The translations under genes were made by a program, and so were the position numbers. Under the pieces are notes generated by a model. That model searched no databases, was not told the origin of the DNA, and saw nothing but the letters and a program-made list of their open reading frames with translations. From Reticulitermes lucifugus (Eukaryota; Arthropoda; Insecta; Blattodea; Rhinotermitidae), in the NCBI GenBank assembly GCA_026260175.1, contig JAKCWW010000722.1:46437-94812 (forward strand): a stretch of 48,376 bases of DNA. The letters are read 5' to 3'. Within the stretch, counting starts at the first letter, position 1; each line of letters begins with the position of its first letter. Shown here piece after piece: positions 10,565-20,154 of the stretch.

Positions 10565-10855
10565 GTGGTGAAGGGCCCCTCAGCAGATGCTACGGACGCA
10601 CCGCAGCCTTAAGGCTTATTGTGCATCCCTTGTGATGAAGATGAAGAAAAAGATGATCAGTTTTTTTTCATTTTTCCGTGTAATGGAGCACCAGTGGAAT
10701 GCAATTGACAGGGGAAAACCGAAGTACCAGGGGGAAAACCTGTCCCAGTGCCACTTTGTCCACCACAAATCCCACATGGATAGACCTGGGATTGAACCCG
10801 GACCTCCGCGGTGAGAGGCCGGCGACTGACAGCCTGAGCCATTGCAGGGCCTACG
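10565..10855 (-). mobile_element. SINE-1, full-length, - strand
   Basis: It begins with the inverted tail GTGAAGGGCCCCTCAGCAGATGCTACGG, then the pyrimidine/purine spacer and inverted body, and ends with the inverted head (GGGATTGAACCCGG is the complement of the B box; CAGCCTGAGCCATTGC is the complement of the A box). The overlapping ORFs of 60-109 residues on both strands are artefacts of it. Confidence 0.9.
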
Positions 10856-11215
10856 ACGTCTTACTACTGACTGTAGGATGAAAGGTTTAGTCTGGATTAT
10901 ATCGTACCAAGTTTCGTGTTCACGATAAAGGTTATAAAAATTCAAGCAATCTTAGCTACCAGAAGCCGTGTTACGGAGTTCGGAAAGTGTATGGCTTGAA
11001 CGCTAAACGAAGCCGGCAGTACCATGTATTAAACATCGAAAGGAAACACAGGTTCTGCGCTTTACCAACACAGTTTGTATTTCGTTTGATCCTATCAACG
11101 AGCAGCGACTATCTCTCATACCAGAATTAACCACCTGCCCCTTTTTGCAATGGAAACATAGATACTTTGAGATACGTATTTATTCATACGAACATTTATT
11201 CATTTACTGCATATT
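10856..11215. other. No feature recognised
   Basis: No supported ORF, RNA or repeat. Confidence 0.4.
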
Positions 11216-11410
11216 CTGTATTCCAACAGGTTTATAGCCTCTTTCAAAGCAAGTTGTCCAAAAGAGAGCGATCTAGTGTTTCCTCCTTCAAATTCCAGTA
11301 TCTCCTATTTTCCTTAAATTCGTACACAGTTGCTTACGTCTTTTTCTTCGTCATCTCTTTCCTTCTATCATTTATTTAATAACGTTTTAAAAAGACAGTT
11401 CTTACGAAAT
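11216..11410 (-). mobile_element. Degraded LINE 3' ORF tail, - strand
   Basis: Nucleotide similarity to the complement of 13400-13600 is visible through GAGAGCGATCTAGTGTTTCCTCC, TTCAAATTCCAGTATCTCC and TTTTCCTTAAATTC. It is a more decayed copy of the same retrotransposon tail. The + strand ORF of 70 residues is its antisense shadow. Confidence 0.6.
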
Positions 11411-11411
11411 A

Positions 11412-11440
11412 TATTGTTGTTGTTGTTGTTGTTGTTGTAG
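11412..11440. repeat. (TTG)n microsatellite
   Basis: Nine TTG triplets in a row. Confidence 0.95.
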
Positions 11441-11825
11441 GATGTTCCTTTCTTTCTTGACTCTATGTTATAAAGGATGTAATTACTAAATTTTTAAATA
11501 TGATACAGAATAAGTTTATAGTTCAAAGGTTAAGAAATACAAGTAGTGTGTTCTAGTTCAAATATTTCATAACAAACGCATTGTTATAGAGTCCACTGAG
11601 TAACAGTTGTAGCTATTCTGACGTGTTTGTGGAGCGATTCACGACCTCAAACAGCACAGCTCCCATGGGTATGTGGACACGTCAGATGTGTCATATTCGT
11701 GTTATGAAACTCAATGTAACAACTCCCAATGTTCCTAAACAAATAATTGTTCTCTATCGCCCAGTAATCTGACATTTAACAGAACAATGCAGTCCTCAAT
11801 GTCCGTATGCAGCTAAGCGGAATTC

Positions 11826-12271
11826 TATTGTTGTTGCCCTAAAAAACGTGACCTCCGCTTTACCAAAAACGTTTGTTTATCAACAGAACATCAAAACGTG
11901 CTTCACTGTTTGGTAAAATCAGAGTGGACTCGGCGGAGAAAGATTGTGTTAGGATCGTTCAAAGTTCTGGTTATCAACTTAGATAACGAAGATGATATCA
12001 AAGAACTTGTGTTCTATTGGCTTGTATCTAACGTGGAAAATAATATTCAGGTAAATTATTTATTTCATGGAATAAATTTAAATGTACCATTGATCTAACG
12101 TTTCCGAAACTGTAATTCCCGACCCTATATTTTATTTTACAGGCTTCATTACACACGCGTTTCAAAGGGCAGTGCTGCGCGATCTTGCTGCAGATATACA
12201 GCGAAGAAGAGAAGAAAGTTACGTTAACATTTTACAACACAAGCCCAGTGATTACCATGGGTACCACGTGA
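11826..12271 (+). CDS. Unrecognised two-exon ORF candidate
   Basis: An open frame from about 11826 to 12050 (CLVKSEWTRRRKIVLGSF through LVFYWLVSNVENNIQ) ends at CAG|GTAAAT. After 92 nt, TTTTATTTTACAG leads in phase 0 to ASLHTRFKGQCCAILLQIY and EEEKKVTLTFYNTSP, stopping at TGA 12269-12271. The composition looks protein-like and the splice sites are good. I do not recognise a family, no start codon is certain, and the second exon is also open in another frame. It may be part of a gene, a retrogene or chance. Confidence 0.25.
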
Positions 12272-13385
12272 TTTATCCCTGGAGAAGTGCGCATTGTGGA
12301 ACAGAGTGTCTTGTGTGACTCCCAGCATGAACAGCAATTATTTCCGCAAACACCAAAAGCTTCCTTACTGTGGTGAAGATAAATCGACCCTTTGTTTTGT
12401 GGGATGTGACAAAGTTTAAGGAAAGTTTTGGATAATATTACAAAATATATATTTTATTGATTTTTAATGCATGATTTATTAATTACTGCTAACAACGAGT
12501 ACACGTAAGCCTCTAAAACCTAACATTTGGTATTGGAATTTAATTCAATAATTGTCTTTTTGAAAACTTACTCCATAAATGGAAACAATACACGAAGATC
12601 CAGTAGAAGCTGAAGTACCAAACTGGTATAAAAGTAGGCCTAACAGAATTAATTTAGACCATCCAAGGTCAGCTGATTTCATTACTACACTTACAATGAC
12701 TCCTCTCAAAGTCTTTTTCACGCCTGAAAATTTCTCACAGTTAGGAACAAGGTCTTCAAACCACAAACATTTATCAAATTTTGTAAAAGGCCCTTTTTTC
12801 CTTCTGTCCCTAGATCTTGTGTAAGGTAAGCATGTGCCTTGTTGATTTCTTCCTTATGAGGAGTCTGCGCTTTCCCCAAGCTGGTTTTGCCTTGCAAATT
12901 GCCTGCCACTTCTCAAGGGAGATGGCGAATACTTTGTTGCATTTTCTGGATCAGCTTCGCCGACATATTCAGTCCCAAATTCTTCAGGAAAGTCTTAGTC
13001 ATTTTTATCGTCCTAACAATAGACAGCTTCTGTGTTTGTAGTTTATCAGAGAACCGAGGGAAGTTGATAAACCAGTTGCTCATTGTTACATTTCTATCTG
13101 AAGCAGAAGCTGGAGCAGTCGTCCTTTCAACCACGTCATCAGAAGGGCAGCTGCACACATATGACGTCTCGAGACTGTTCTTCTCTCACTGACACGAGCA
13201 TCTTTACTATCTCCAAATTCATTTTCTTCTTGCCCAAATTACTCCAGCAACTTCCTTGAATCTTGTTTTTGTCTCGTAAGTCATCCCATAAAGTCAAAAC
13301 ACCTTTGTACGTAAATATATAATTGTTATTTTTTCCCGTATTAACAAAAACAATTTACAACGTTTATAAGTGAATAATGGAATGG
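12272..13385 (-). pseudogene. Run of short - strand open frames, possibly a decayed coding sequence
   Basis: Reading the - strand from about 13160 to 12560 gives successive fragments in shifting frames, including KTFLKNLGLNMSAKLIQKM followed closely by EKWQAICKAKPAWGKRRLL, interrupted by stops. The clustering on one strand suggests a degraded gene or transposon ORF. I cannot name the family, and chance is possible. Confidence 0.2.
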
Positions 13386-13389
13386 TTAT

Positions 13390-13640
13390 TCATCATTGCG
13401 TAGTCTGTCTTACGACAGATTCGTAGTCTCTTCTAAAGCGAGTTCTCCAGAGAGTGCGTTCTAGTGCTTCCTCTTTAAATTTCCAGTATCCTCTCGTTTC
13501 CTTAAGGTCATCCAGTAGCTGCTTACTCCTTCTTCCTTTTCGTCCCTTCATTTCTACCCTTTCGTCTATCTTTCCTTCAAGAACGTGTTTTAGAAGGCAG
13601 GTTTTACGCAAGATGTGACCACTCCATTTAGCCTTCCTTA
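13390..13640 (-). mobile_element. LINE 3' tail fragment (- strand)
   Basis: The - strand encodes RKTCLLKHVLEGKIDERVE, then LLDDLKETRGYWKFKEEAL and RTLWRTRFRRDYESVVRQ. From memory this is the very common C-terminal tail of a non-LTR retrotransposon ORF in cockroach-like genomes. The copy is truncated at its 5' end. A decayed second copy is at 11216-11410. Confidence 0.7.
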
Positions 13641-13644
13641 TTTT

Positions 13645-15550
13645 TATTGTATGTATTTATGTATGTATTTATCGTAGTATGATAGATAATAATACAAACC
13701 TTAAGTTACATTCAAGACTGGAAATTCTAATGCTAGAGCTGTGGTGAGGTTTGAGAAATCCCAGCCAGAGGAATACTCTTTGCTCTGCTTAGCAGTTAAG
13801 TGAAAACTGTTGGTTCCTATGTCGATGTATACTGCTAGTGTCAATGTGAAGGTATACGGGACCCCAAATCCCACCCACATGCCACCTCATGACAGTGTAA
13901 TAAAATGCCTAGGCTGGGGTGTGAACTGCACCTGAGTAACGAAGGGTTAAGATGTTTCTTTTTTGCATGGTAGGATCTTCACTTCTAATCTTTAGACGAA
14001 CAACATGCTTACAACTTAACGTCAATACAGATATATTACAAAAATAATAATAAGCATTTACATACATTTCGTTATATAGAATACATACGTACATACACAG
14101 GTCTACCAAACCACATGCACAAGAACAAGAGTGCATTTTCCAGCATGTATCATTGCGGTGTGGGTATAATTAGAGATTTAAAAACAGACTGAAATACAAT
14201 ATTAAGTTGAGATTTCGTGCGTATTTTTATGTCTTCCATTATGTCAATGGTGTTCCCGAACTGGAATAAAGATACTGATTACTGAAAAACCTTATCCGTT
14301 GATATTATACTCTTGTATGTGCAAAGATTCTACAGATTAATGACATAGACTGCTGCGCTACGTAATTGCACGACACACGTCCGTTCCTGTGAGTCTAACA
14401 GTTATTCACATATAACTACAGAAATTTCGTTACTTAAAATCTGAAAAAAGATCCATACAGGTTTTCTCTTGAGCTAGGTAAATTCAATGCATACACCATG
14501 TACTTTTTCTTTAAGGTATGTTTTAATACTAGAGTTTCATATAAGCACAAATCTTCCACTTACTCCGATTAAAATTGTAGAGGCATGAATTTCTCATCTC
14601 TAATATTCGTGCTACATATTCCGCCCATCTTTTCCTCATTTATTGGAAGAACCTAATAATCCGTGTCAAGAGCGTAATTCATGCAGCTCCTTATTGTGCA
14701 GATTTTCCAACCTGCCGTCAAGTCCTCACTTTTAGCTCCAAATATTCTCCTGTTTAACATTGTGACTGCACACAGTAATTATTACAGACTTTGTACGGCT
14801 GTATGTATAGGAGTCCAACTTGAGAAGATAAACTTCGATCTACTGGCCGTAAAATTCCCTGTATTTTACGGAACACGAAGCTTAATGTCGTGTTCACAAT
14901 AGACCGCTCCTGGTCCATATCCTGAGCTACCTGAATCCCATCAATATTTAATGTATATCTGTAGCATATTTAACAAAAATGGAGTGGGGAGGAGGCTAAA
15001 ATCGCACGCCCAGGTAAGTGACAGACATTCAAATTTGTTGGCTTATGTTGTAGTGTTTATTGTGCATTTATTGTCTTATCGGACCGTGAACAAATCCAAT
15101 ATAGCTGCTGTGATTATATTGGTCGTAGTCTGACGTTTGTGGTTCTGACGGCGCTACGTATTAACATGTGATGTGCATGACTAGAGTTATTCATGTACCT
15201 TCCCTTCCCCGTGTGCCTTCGTGGCGGCCGCAGGTGCTATCTTACTTCTACTGAGATGTAATTCAGGGTAATATGTTAAATTGTTATCAATGTTTCGGAG
15301 GAACATACTACTTCCATTTTCAGGTTCGAAGTAATCTGAGTCGTAGACAAGAATACAGTACGTTCCTCCAAAACCTTGGCATTTATCTACCAGAGTCCAA
15401 AGTAGCACAACCCAAGATGTCGCTGTTACGTTAGATAAATTGTTTTCAGGTACAATTGCAGTAGTTTGGTAGTGCAACCGTGAACACTGATGGACAAGCA
15501 GAATTCATAGTAAATCGCGCAGGCCTCTTCCCTACACTTTTATTGAATAG
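13645..15550. other. No gene recognised
   Basis: AT-rich. An imperfect TGTATGTATTTA repeat lies at about 13648-13672. Short ORFs at 13909-14136 (-), 14681-14902 (+) and 15187-15477 (-, 96 residues) show no domain, no signal peptide followed by a donor, and no partner exons. CAGGTAAGTG at 15012 is a strong donor-like string without a supported exon. Confidence 0.35.
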
Positions 15551-15554
15551 TGTA

Positions 15555-15665
15555 AATATATTTACGTTACCGGAGCCGTGATAGCTCAGTCAGTATAGTG
15601 ACCAGAATACTTCACTCGAAGCAAATACATTTACATTACCAGAACCGCGACATTTCATTCAGTAT
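15555..15665 (+). mobile_element. Tandem pair of tRNA-like SINE-2 head fragments
   Basis: TTTACGTTACCGGAGCCGTG with an A-box-like ATAGCTCAGTCAGTATAGTG is followed 69 bp later by a diverged copy starting TTTACATTACCAG and containing TTCATTCAGTATAATGAC. The A-box-like part resembles the one at 8717. Confidence 0.55.
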
Positions 15666-15699
15666 AATGACAAAATTACTGAACTGAAAAGTAAAAAAA

Positions 15700-15872
15700 G
15701 TAAAAAAATATAGGTAATGTTATCCCTCTCCACGCCATGAAGGCATATAGGGGGAGAAGAGGTACAGCTCCACTCGTTTTTCGTCTTGGCACTAGATGAA
15801 TTTGAGGGGTCAACTTCACACTCTGAAGGTTTTACCCTTGGGAAAGAACCTCGTACCCTCTGAATAGAAGGA
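15700..15872 (-). mobile_element. SINE-2 partial copy, - orientation
   Basis: CCACGCCATGAAGGCATATAG, CTTGGCACTAGATGAATTTG and CCCTTGGGAAAGAACCTCGTA match the body of 8430-8716. The tRNA head is missing. Confidence 0.75.
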
Positions 15873-15989
15873 TTAACTAAAAAAATATATTGCTACAGCA
15901 GTCATAATTAGTTCAGCAAAACGACTAGTCTACTTAAATGGACAACCGAAAAATCAGGGTTATTTTGCTGCAGCGTCAGAGGTTTTTCT

Positions 15990-16165
15990 TTCCCGCACAG
16001 CTACTTGATCGGACCTGCTGTCTAACCAGACGCCGTTGGTAATGGGGGCTCTTTCCTTGGGGGGTACTGCGCATGGGGCTTGAACCGAAACATATCCATT
16101 TAGTGCCGAGTTTAAACATGTGTGGAGCTACACCGCTACTCCCACTAAACTCTTCGTGGCGTGGT
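15990..16165 (+). mobile_element. SINE-2 partial copy, + orientation
   Basis: GGGGGCTCTTTCCTTGGGG, GGGGCTTGAACCG and CATTTAGTGCCGAG are the complement of the family body, facing the copy at 15700-15872. It is heavily diverged. Confidence 0.6.
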
Positions 16166-16199
16166 GCTTAATCCTTAAAGAAAAATTTAACCTGAATTA

Positions 16200-16480
16200 C
16201 ATTTGAAGATTCATGGCTTCCGGATGTGGAGGGTAGCCACTAATATATGGAATAAACTGCCGCGGACAACCGACAAGGTGCAACACCCCAGCTTGGGTTT
16301 GGATGAGTGGCAACAATTCCTTGCGGTAAAAGATCAGAATGTTATGAAATGCTACACTGAGCGTCGAACTTGTCAATGGGAGGGCTTTGACTGAATTAAT
16401 TTGACTAAGGACTGCGAGAAGTGGTGGGATGTAGGTAATGAAACTTTCAGCACCATTGAACTCGGGGAATACTGTGTGGG
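16200..16480 (+). mobile_element. Dispersed-repeat ORF fragment (FRMWRVATNIWNK)
   Basis: The frame reads FRMWRVATNIWNKLPRT and then SLGLDEWQQF. I recall closely similar phrases (WRVAANILNKQ, SLGVG) from abundant cockroach or termite repeats. I regard it as repeat-derived and not a gene. The parent element is unknown. Confidence 0.45.
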
Positions 16481-18018
16481 CTGGGCCTTAATTGGTTAAT
16501 TATGGAGAGCGAAAACTTTGTCATTACCTTTACTACCCAAGGTATGTATGGAGATTTTACCGGCCATTTAGGTTCAAACCCTGAACAGGACCGGCGATTC
16601 GGGTTCTAGTCATGAATAATCCTTAATGAGATAAATTCCTTTTAGTTTAGTTAATTAGAGAGGGAAATGTTGCTGTAGGATAGGGATAACCCTGGAGAGA
16701 GCGAGACGCAATAAGTGTGACTAACGCATTCAAAAGAAAAAGGCTGAGCAGAACATTCATCAACTGTCACGCTGAATGCAGTTTTGCAGCTCGGTGTTCC
16801 ATAGTGAAACCCGAGACTTGATATATTTTAAGCGCATAATTCCTTCAGTGGCACGTGACAGTAGGCAACACAACAAAGTGTTCGTTTATCGTAGATTTGG
16901 GGTCTATGGACTTAAATCAGCGCAACCAATCAGGTTTAGTTTTCCAAAAAGTTGAATTCGGCCTATGAGGTTTCTCTAAATTTAAGTTTCGGCCAACAGA
17001 ATCACTTCAGCATATGGGAATGGGAACGTGAATTTACGACTTATGAAGAGAATGCGTCTAGTAAGGAGAGCGCTCGGTTTTGGCCGTTGGATCAGTCTGG
17101 TCGCAAAGTTTGAGTGTTCCGTTAGTTTCGGACATTTATAAGGAATTTCATTTAGAAATTGTTGACTTGTTCAAAGTGCCGTGTTCACCACTTAGTGTAC
17201 AACAATAAGGGTAAATTTTTTTTAAATAAACCATGTGTTAATGTGCTGATATGTAAATTGTGAATCGTCGGAGTTGAACAGCGGACGCTGCAGGGATCTT
17301 CTACGTAGATTGCCGTGAGACGAGACCTCGTGTTACCGGCCTGACTAGTTATCTTACCAGGACTTGCATCGCACTGTGTAAAGGACAGTAACAGACACTT
17401 GACTCAGGTACTTACATTTTTGTTTCCAGCGATTTCGGTTTAGTTTGGAAGGACGTGTTTATGTCCTTCATTATCACGTCTCATCCCATCCTGGTCGGAG
17501 TCACTCTGTTTTGAGATTCTGCCATACACTGTCCCACGACTGATGTGACGTAGCCAGTTTCGACATAAAACTCGTAGGAAAAAATTTCTATAATTCAAAA
17601 CTTCGTAAATGAAAGGTCGGAGAAACAGATTGGACGGATTTTAATAATTTAATATTTTAATAGGACAGTAATATGTAGAAGAATAAAAAATACTTTTCAT
17701 TTCATATTCATGTGATACATCCTGCTTATTAACAGAACAACTGGCTGCGGCACATTATCAGTACTTGAGAACAGTGCCTTTACGAATCCTTTCCCGGGCT
17801 GGATTCCAACTGGTGTCAGGGATATGTCCAGGTATCTACGTGCAAGCAAAGAAGCGCCGGTAGGCCAATCCCCAAATATTGTACAAGCTTAATTTTAGAG
17901 GTTTCTTGGTTCCATGTCACACGTTGCCACTTACAGAGAAGTAAAAAGAAGGCAAAACTGTCGGTAAAGTAAAAACAATTAGTTCAACACTGTAGGGTTT
18001 TGACGACGGTGTAAGACT
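16481..18018. other. No gene recognised
   Basis: No ORF with support on either strand. A - strand ORF of 68 residues at 17917-18123 overlaps the foldback below and is not called. Confidence 0.35.
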
Positions 18019-18319
18019 CACTGACACAATCACCTTTTTTTTTGGACTTTGTCCACCGTCAAATTTTAAAAAACACAACGTTTCGGAAGCCAGCTTTTCC
18101 TTCGTCTTCAGATAAAGGAGCACCTAACCTGCTGGACTCCTTAGATCGAGCTATTCTCAGTGTTTCTATGGTGCCCAGTGACTGAAAATAGCTCGATATC
18201 AGGGGCCGACCAGGTTAGTGCTTTTTTGTCTGAAGACGGAAGCACAGCCGGATTCCGAAAAGTTGTGTTTTTAAAAATTGGAAGATGGAAAGATTCCAAA
18301 AAAGGAGACAGTGTCGGTG
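18019..18319. mobile_element. Foldback (hairpin) element, about 300 bp
   Basis: Left arm 18019-18162 and right arm 18178-18319 are inverted, imperfect copies. CACTGACACAATCACC faces GGAGACAGTGTCGGTG; AAAAAACACAACGTTTCGG faces CCGAAAAGTTGTGTTTTTA; TCTTCAGATAAAGGAGC faces its near complement; GATCGAGCTATTCTCAG faces CTGAAAATAGCTCGAT. Only about 15 bp separate the arms. The outer ends flank TTT/AAA tracts and I see no clear target duplication. Each arm carries a hammerhead-like CTGAAGACG to CGAAA motif (see findings). Confidence 0.85.
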
Positions 18320-18544
18320 AAAAATAATTAGCTTCAGAAGGGAGCGCCAAATTTGCAACATTACTTTCAAATTAGCACTTACAGAATAACACAAGGGGTG
18401 GACAGGAAAAGACAGAAACCTTCAGACGACAGGGTGCTGAAGATCTTCACAAATTTGTTGCTTGCAAAATACTATGGAGACCAAATCAAGAATGATGAGT
18501 TACATGGGGCATGTGACTTGCATGCGAGAGATTAACAAGAGAGG

Positions 18545-19080
18545 CAATGTACGTATAAACGTAATATTGAGGCGCCTTCGCGTAACCAATGTTGCCGTGG
18601 AAAAGCAACAATTATTACAAATTCTGAGTGTGTGTCTCTAGCCTTATTTATCCAGCATGCAATGCACTTGCGCCGTATTATATTGTCATCTATAGCCTGT
18701 ATGGCTCTACCATATTTCTCCACATTATCTCATAAACGACACGATTTTCGGGAAAAAATTTATTGAACGTAAAATGTGTGTTTTGATTTTCTCTACAAGT
18801 TTGTTTACAATATTTCTCAGTCTAAGAAGACTTGAGAGATATTATCATAACTGTACATAGGTCTTCATGTAAAGTACCCGTTAATCTTTTCAGATTTTAA
18901 TGAACCATGAATTTTCTCGACTCACCTTCGAAAAGCACACAAATATCGTATTTCATGAAAATGTGTCCAGTGAGAACCGAGTTGAATGCAGACGGACAGA
19001 CAGACAGACACAGACAGAAATGATGAAGCTAATAGTCGCCTTTTGCAAAACGCGTTCAAAATTTGGCTTGAACAATTAAA
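18545..19080. repeat. Dispersed repeat R1, copy 1 (about 530 bp)
   Basis: Co-linear with 25280-25800, with shared blocks GCGCCGTATTATATTGTC, CGATTTTCGGGAAAAA, TGTGTTTTGATTTTC, TACATAGGTCTTCATG and a terminal GACAGACAGACAGAC run. No coding capacity is visible. The (GACA)n end may be a SINE or LINE 3' tail. Confidence 0.85.
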
Positions 19081-19955
19081 AGGTAAGATATTGGTACAGA
19101 TTGAAAGATAATAATTAAAATATATCTTAAAGCGTCAATGTAGGGGGGGTGTATTCTGGTATCAATGGGCTCATAAAAGGTCCACTAGCAAAATATGGCA
19201 AACGTGATATAGAATAGTCCAAGAAAGACGGGCAGCTTAATGATTTGCTTCAAGAATGTTAGATTTTATAAAAAGGAGTTCTCTGTATGGAAAATAATAG
19301 CAACTTACGATTTTACTCTCATGAAAGACCAACTGGAATCCAAATTGTGAATTAACGAGAAAATACCGCTATACCCAAAAGACGATCTCGTTAACAGAAG
19401 CATTCATTGGATCAGAGCCAAAAACACTCGTCTTCCTTTTCGCAACAAATTACGCCAATCTTCTTGAATATTAAAAAAAATGCCGCTTGCTCAAAAAGCT
19501 TTTTCATAAGTTTATAATTGTTGCATTTCCCCAATAAATAGTTATTCCTATACCAAGAATTGAGACACAATCTTTTGAAGCAAGAAAATAAGCGAAGTAC
19601 GAGTACAATTTACACCTCACAGTAAACACATTATATTTCCATTTAAGAAGCAATGGTTTAGAGAAATAGTCATCTTCATTCTCATATATAAGATTGCATT
19701 ATTCTGTCTACTCCATGTAGAAGTTCTGAATGCTAACGCAGGGTAATGAATACAGTTATAAATGTGTCTTCAATTATTGAATAGCGTCACATAATTTTCG
19801 ACCTAACGGTGGTCAAACTCTTCTTGAAACGAGAAAGCAAAATTTTTCTTCTGCAAGGTTTTACGTTATTACAGGCCCGGGCGGATATTTGTTCTATCTG
19901 AGTTCCCATACATAATAACCTTTTGTCACTATTGTCATACGTAACCTGTATATTA
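19081..19955. other. Upstream region of OBP gene B, no gene recognised
   Basis: AT-rich with no supported ORF. The 89-residue - strand ORF at 19787-20056 overlaps the gene B promoter and 5' UTR and is regarded as a shadow. Confidence 0.4.
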
Positions 19956-19960
19956 ACGTT

Positions 19961-19967
19961 TATAAAA
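19961..19967 (+). promoter_or_regulatory. Candidate TATA box, OBP gene B
   Basis: TATAAAA lies in CGTTTATAAAACAAACG, 119 bp before the gene B ATG. A start of transcription about 30 bp downstream (near 19990) would give a 5' UTR of about 90 nt. This is inferred from position and consensus only. Confidence 0.45.
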
Positions 19968-20079
19968 CAAACGCTGAAACTGCTTGGACTGCAACATCCT
20001 CTGTGTATCAAGTACACCAGCAACAACAGCCACTCCGTGAAGAGCGTGTATGCCACAATTCATATTTAGTTATCTAGAA

Positions 20080-20154
20080 ATGTGGATTAAAGCATCATTC
20101 GTTTTATTCACATTAATACACTGGCTACCGAAAACTGTTCCTCAAAGTCTAGAT
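20080..20154 (+). CDS. Obp: OBP gene B exon 1, signal peptide
   Basis: ATG followed by a basic residue and a hydrophobic core ([15 protein letters not shown]), then polar residues ending SLD before the strong donor GTAAGTAAG, phase 0. Length (25 codons) and phase parallel gene C exon 1. Confidence 0.82.

Noticed and set aside
10616..10945. 109-residue - strand ORF
   Set aside because: It is the sense-strand translation of a full-length SINE-1.
12143..12320. Alternative open frame (THAFQRAVLRDLAADIQRRE)
   Set aside because: Open for about 58 codons but not in phase with the upstream exon at the strong donor; noted as ambiguity only.
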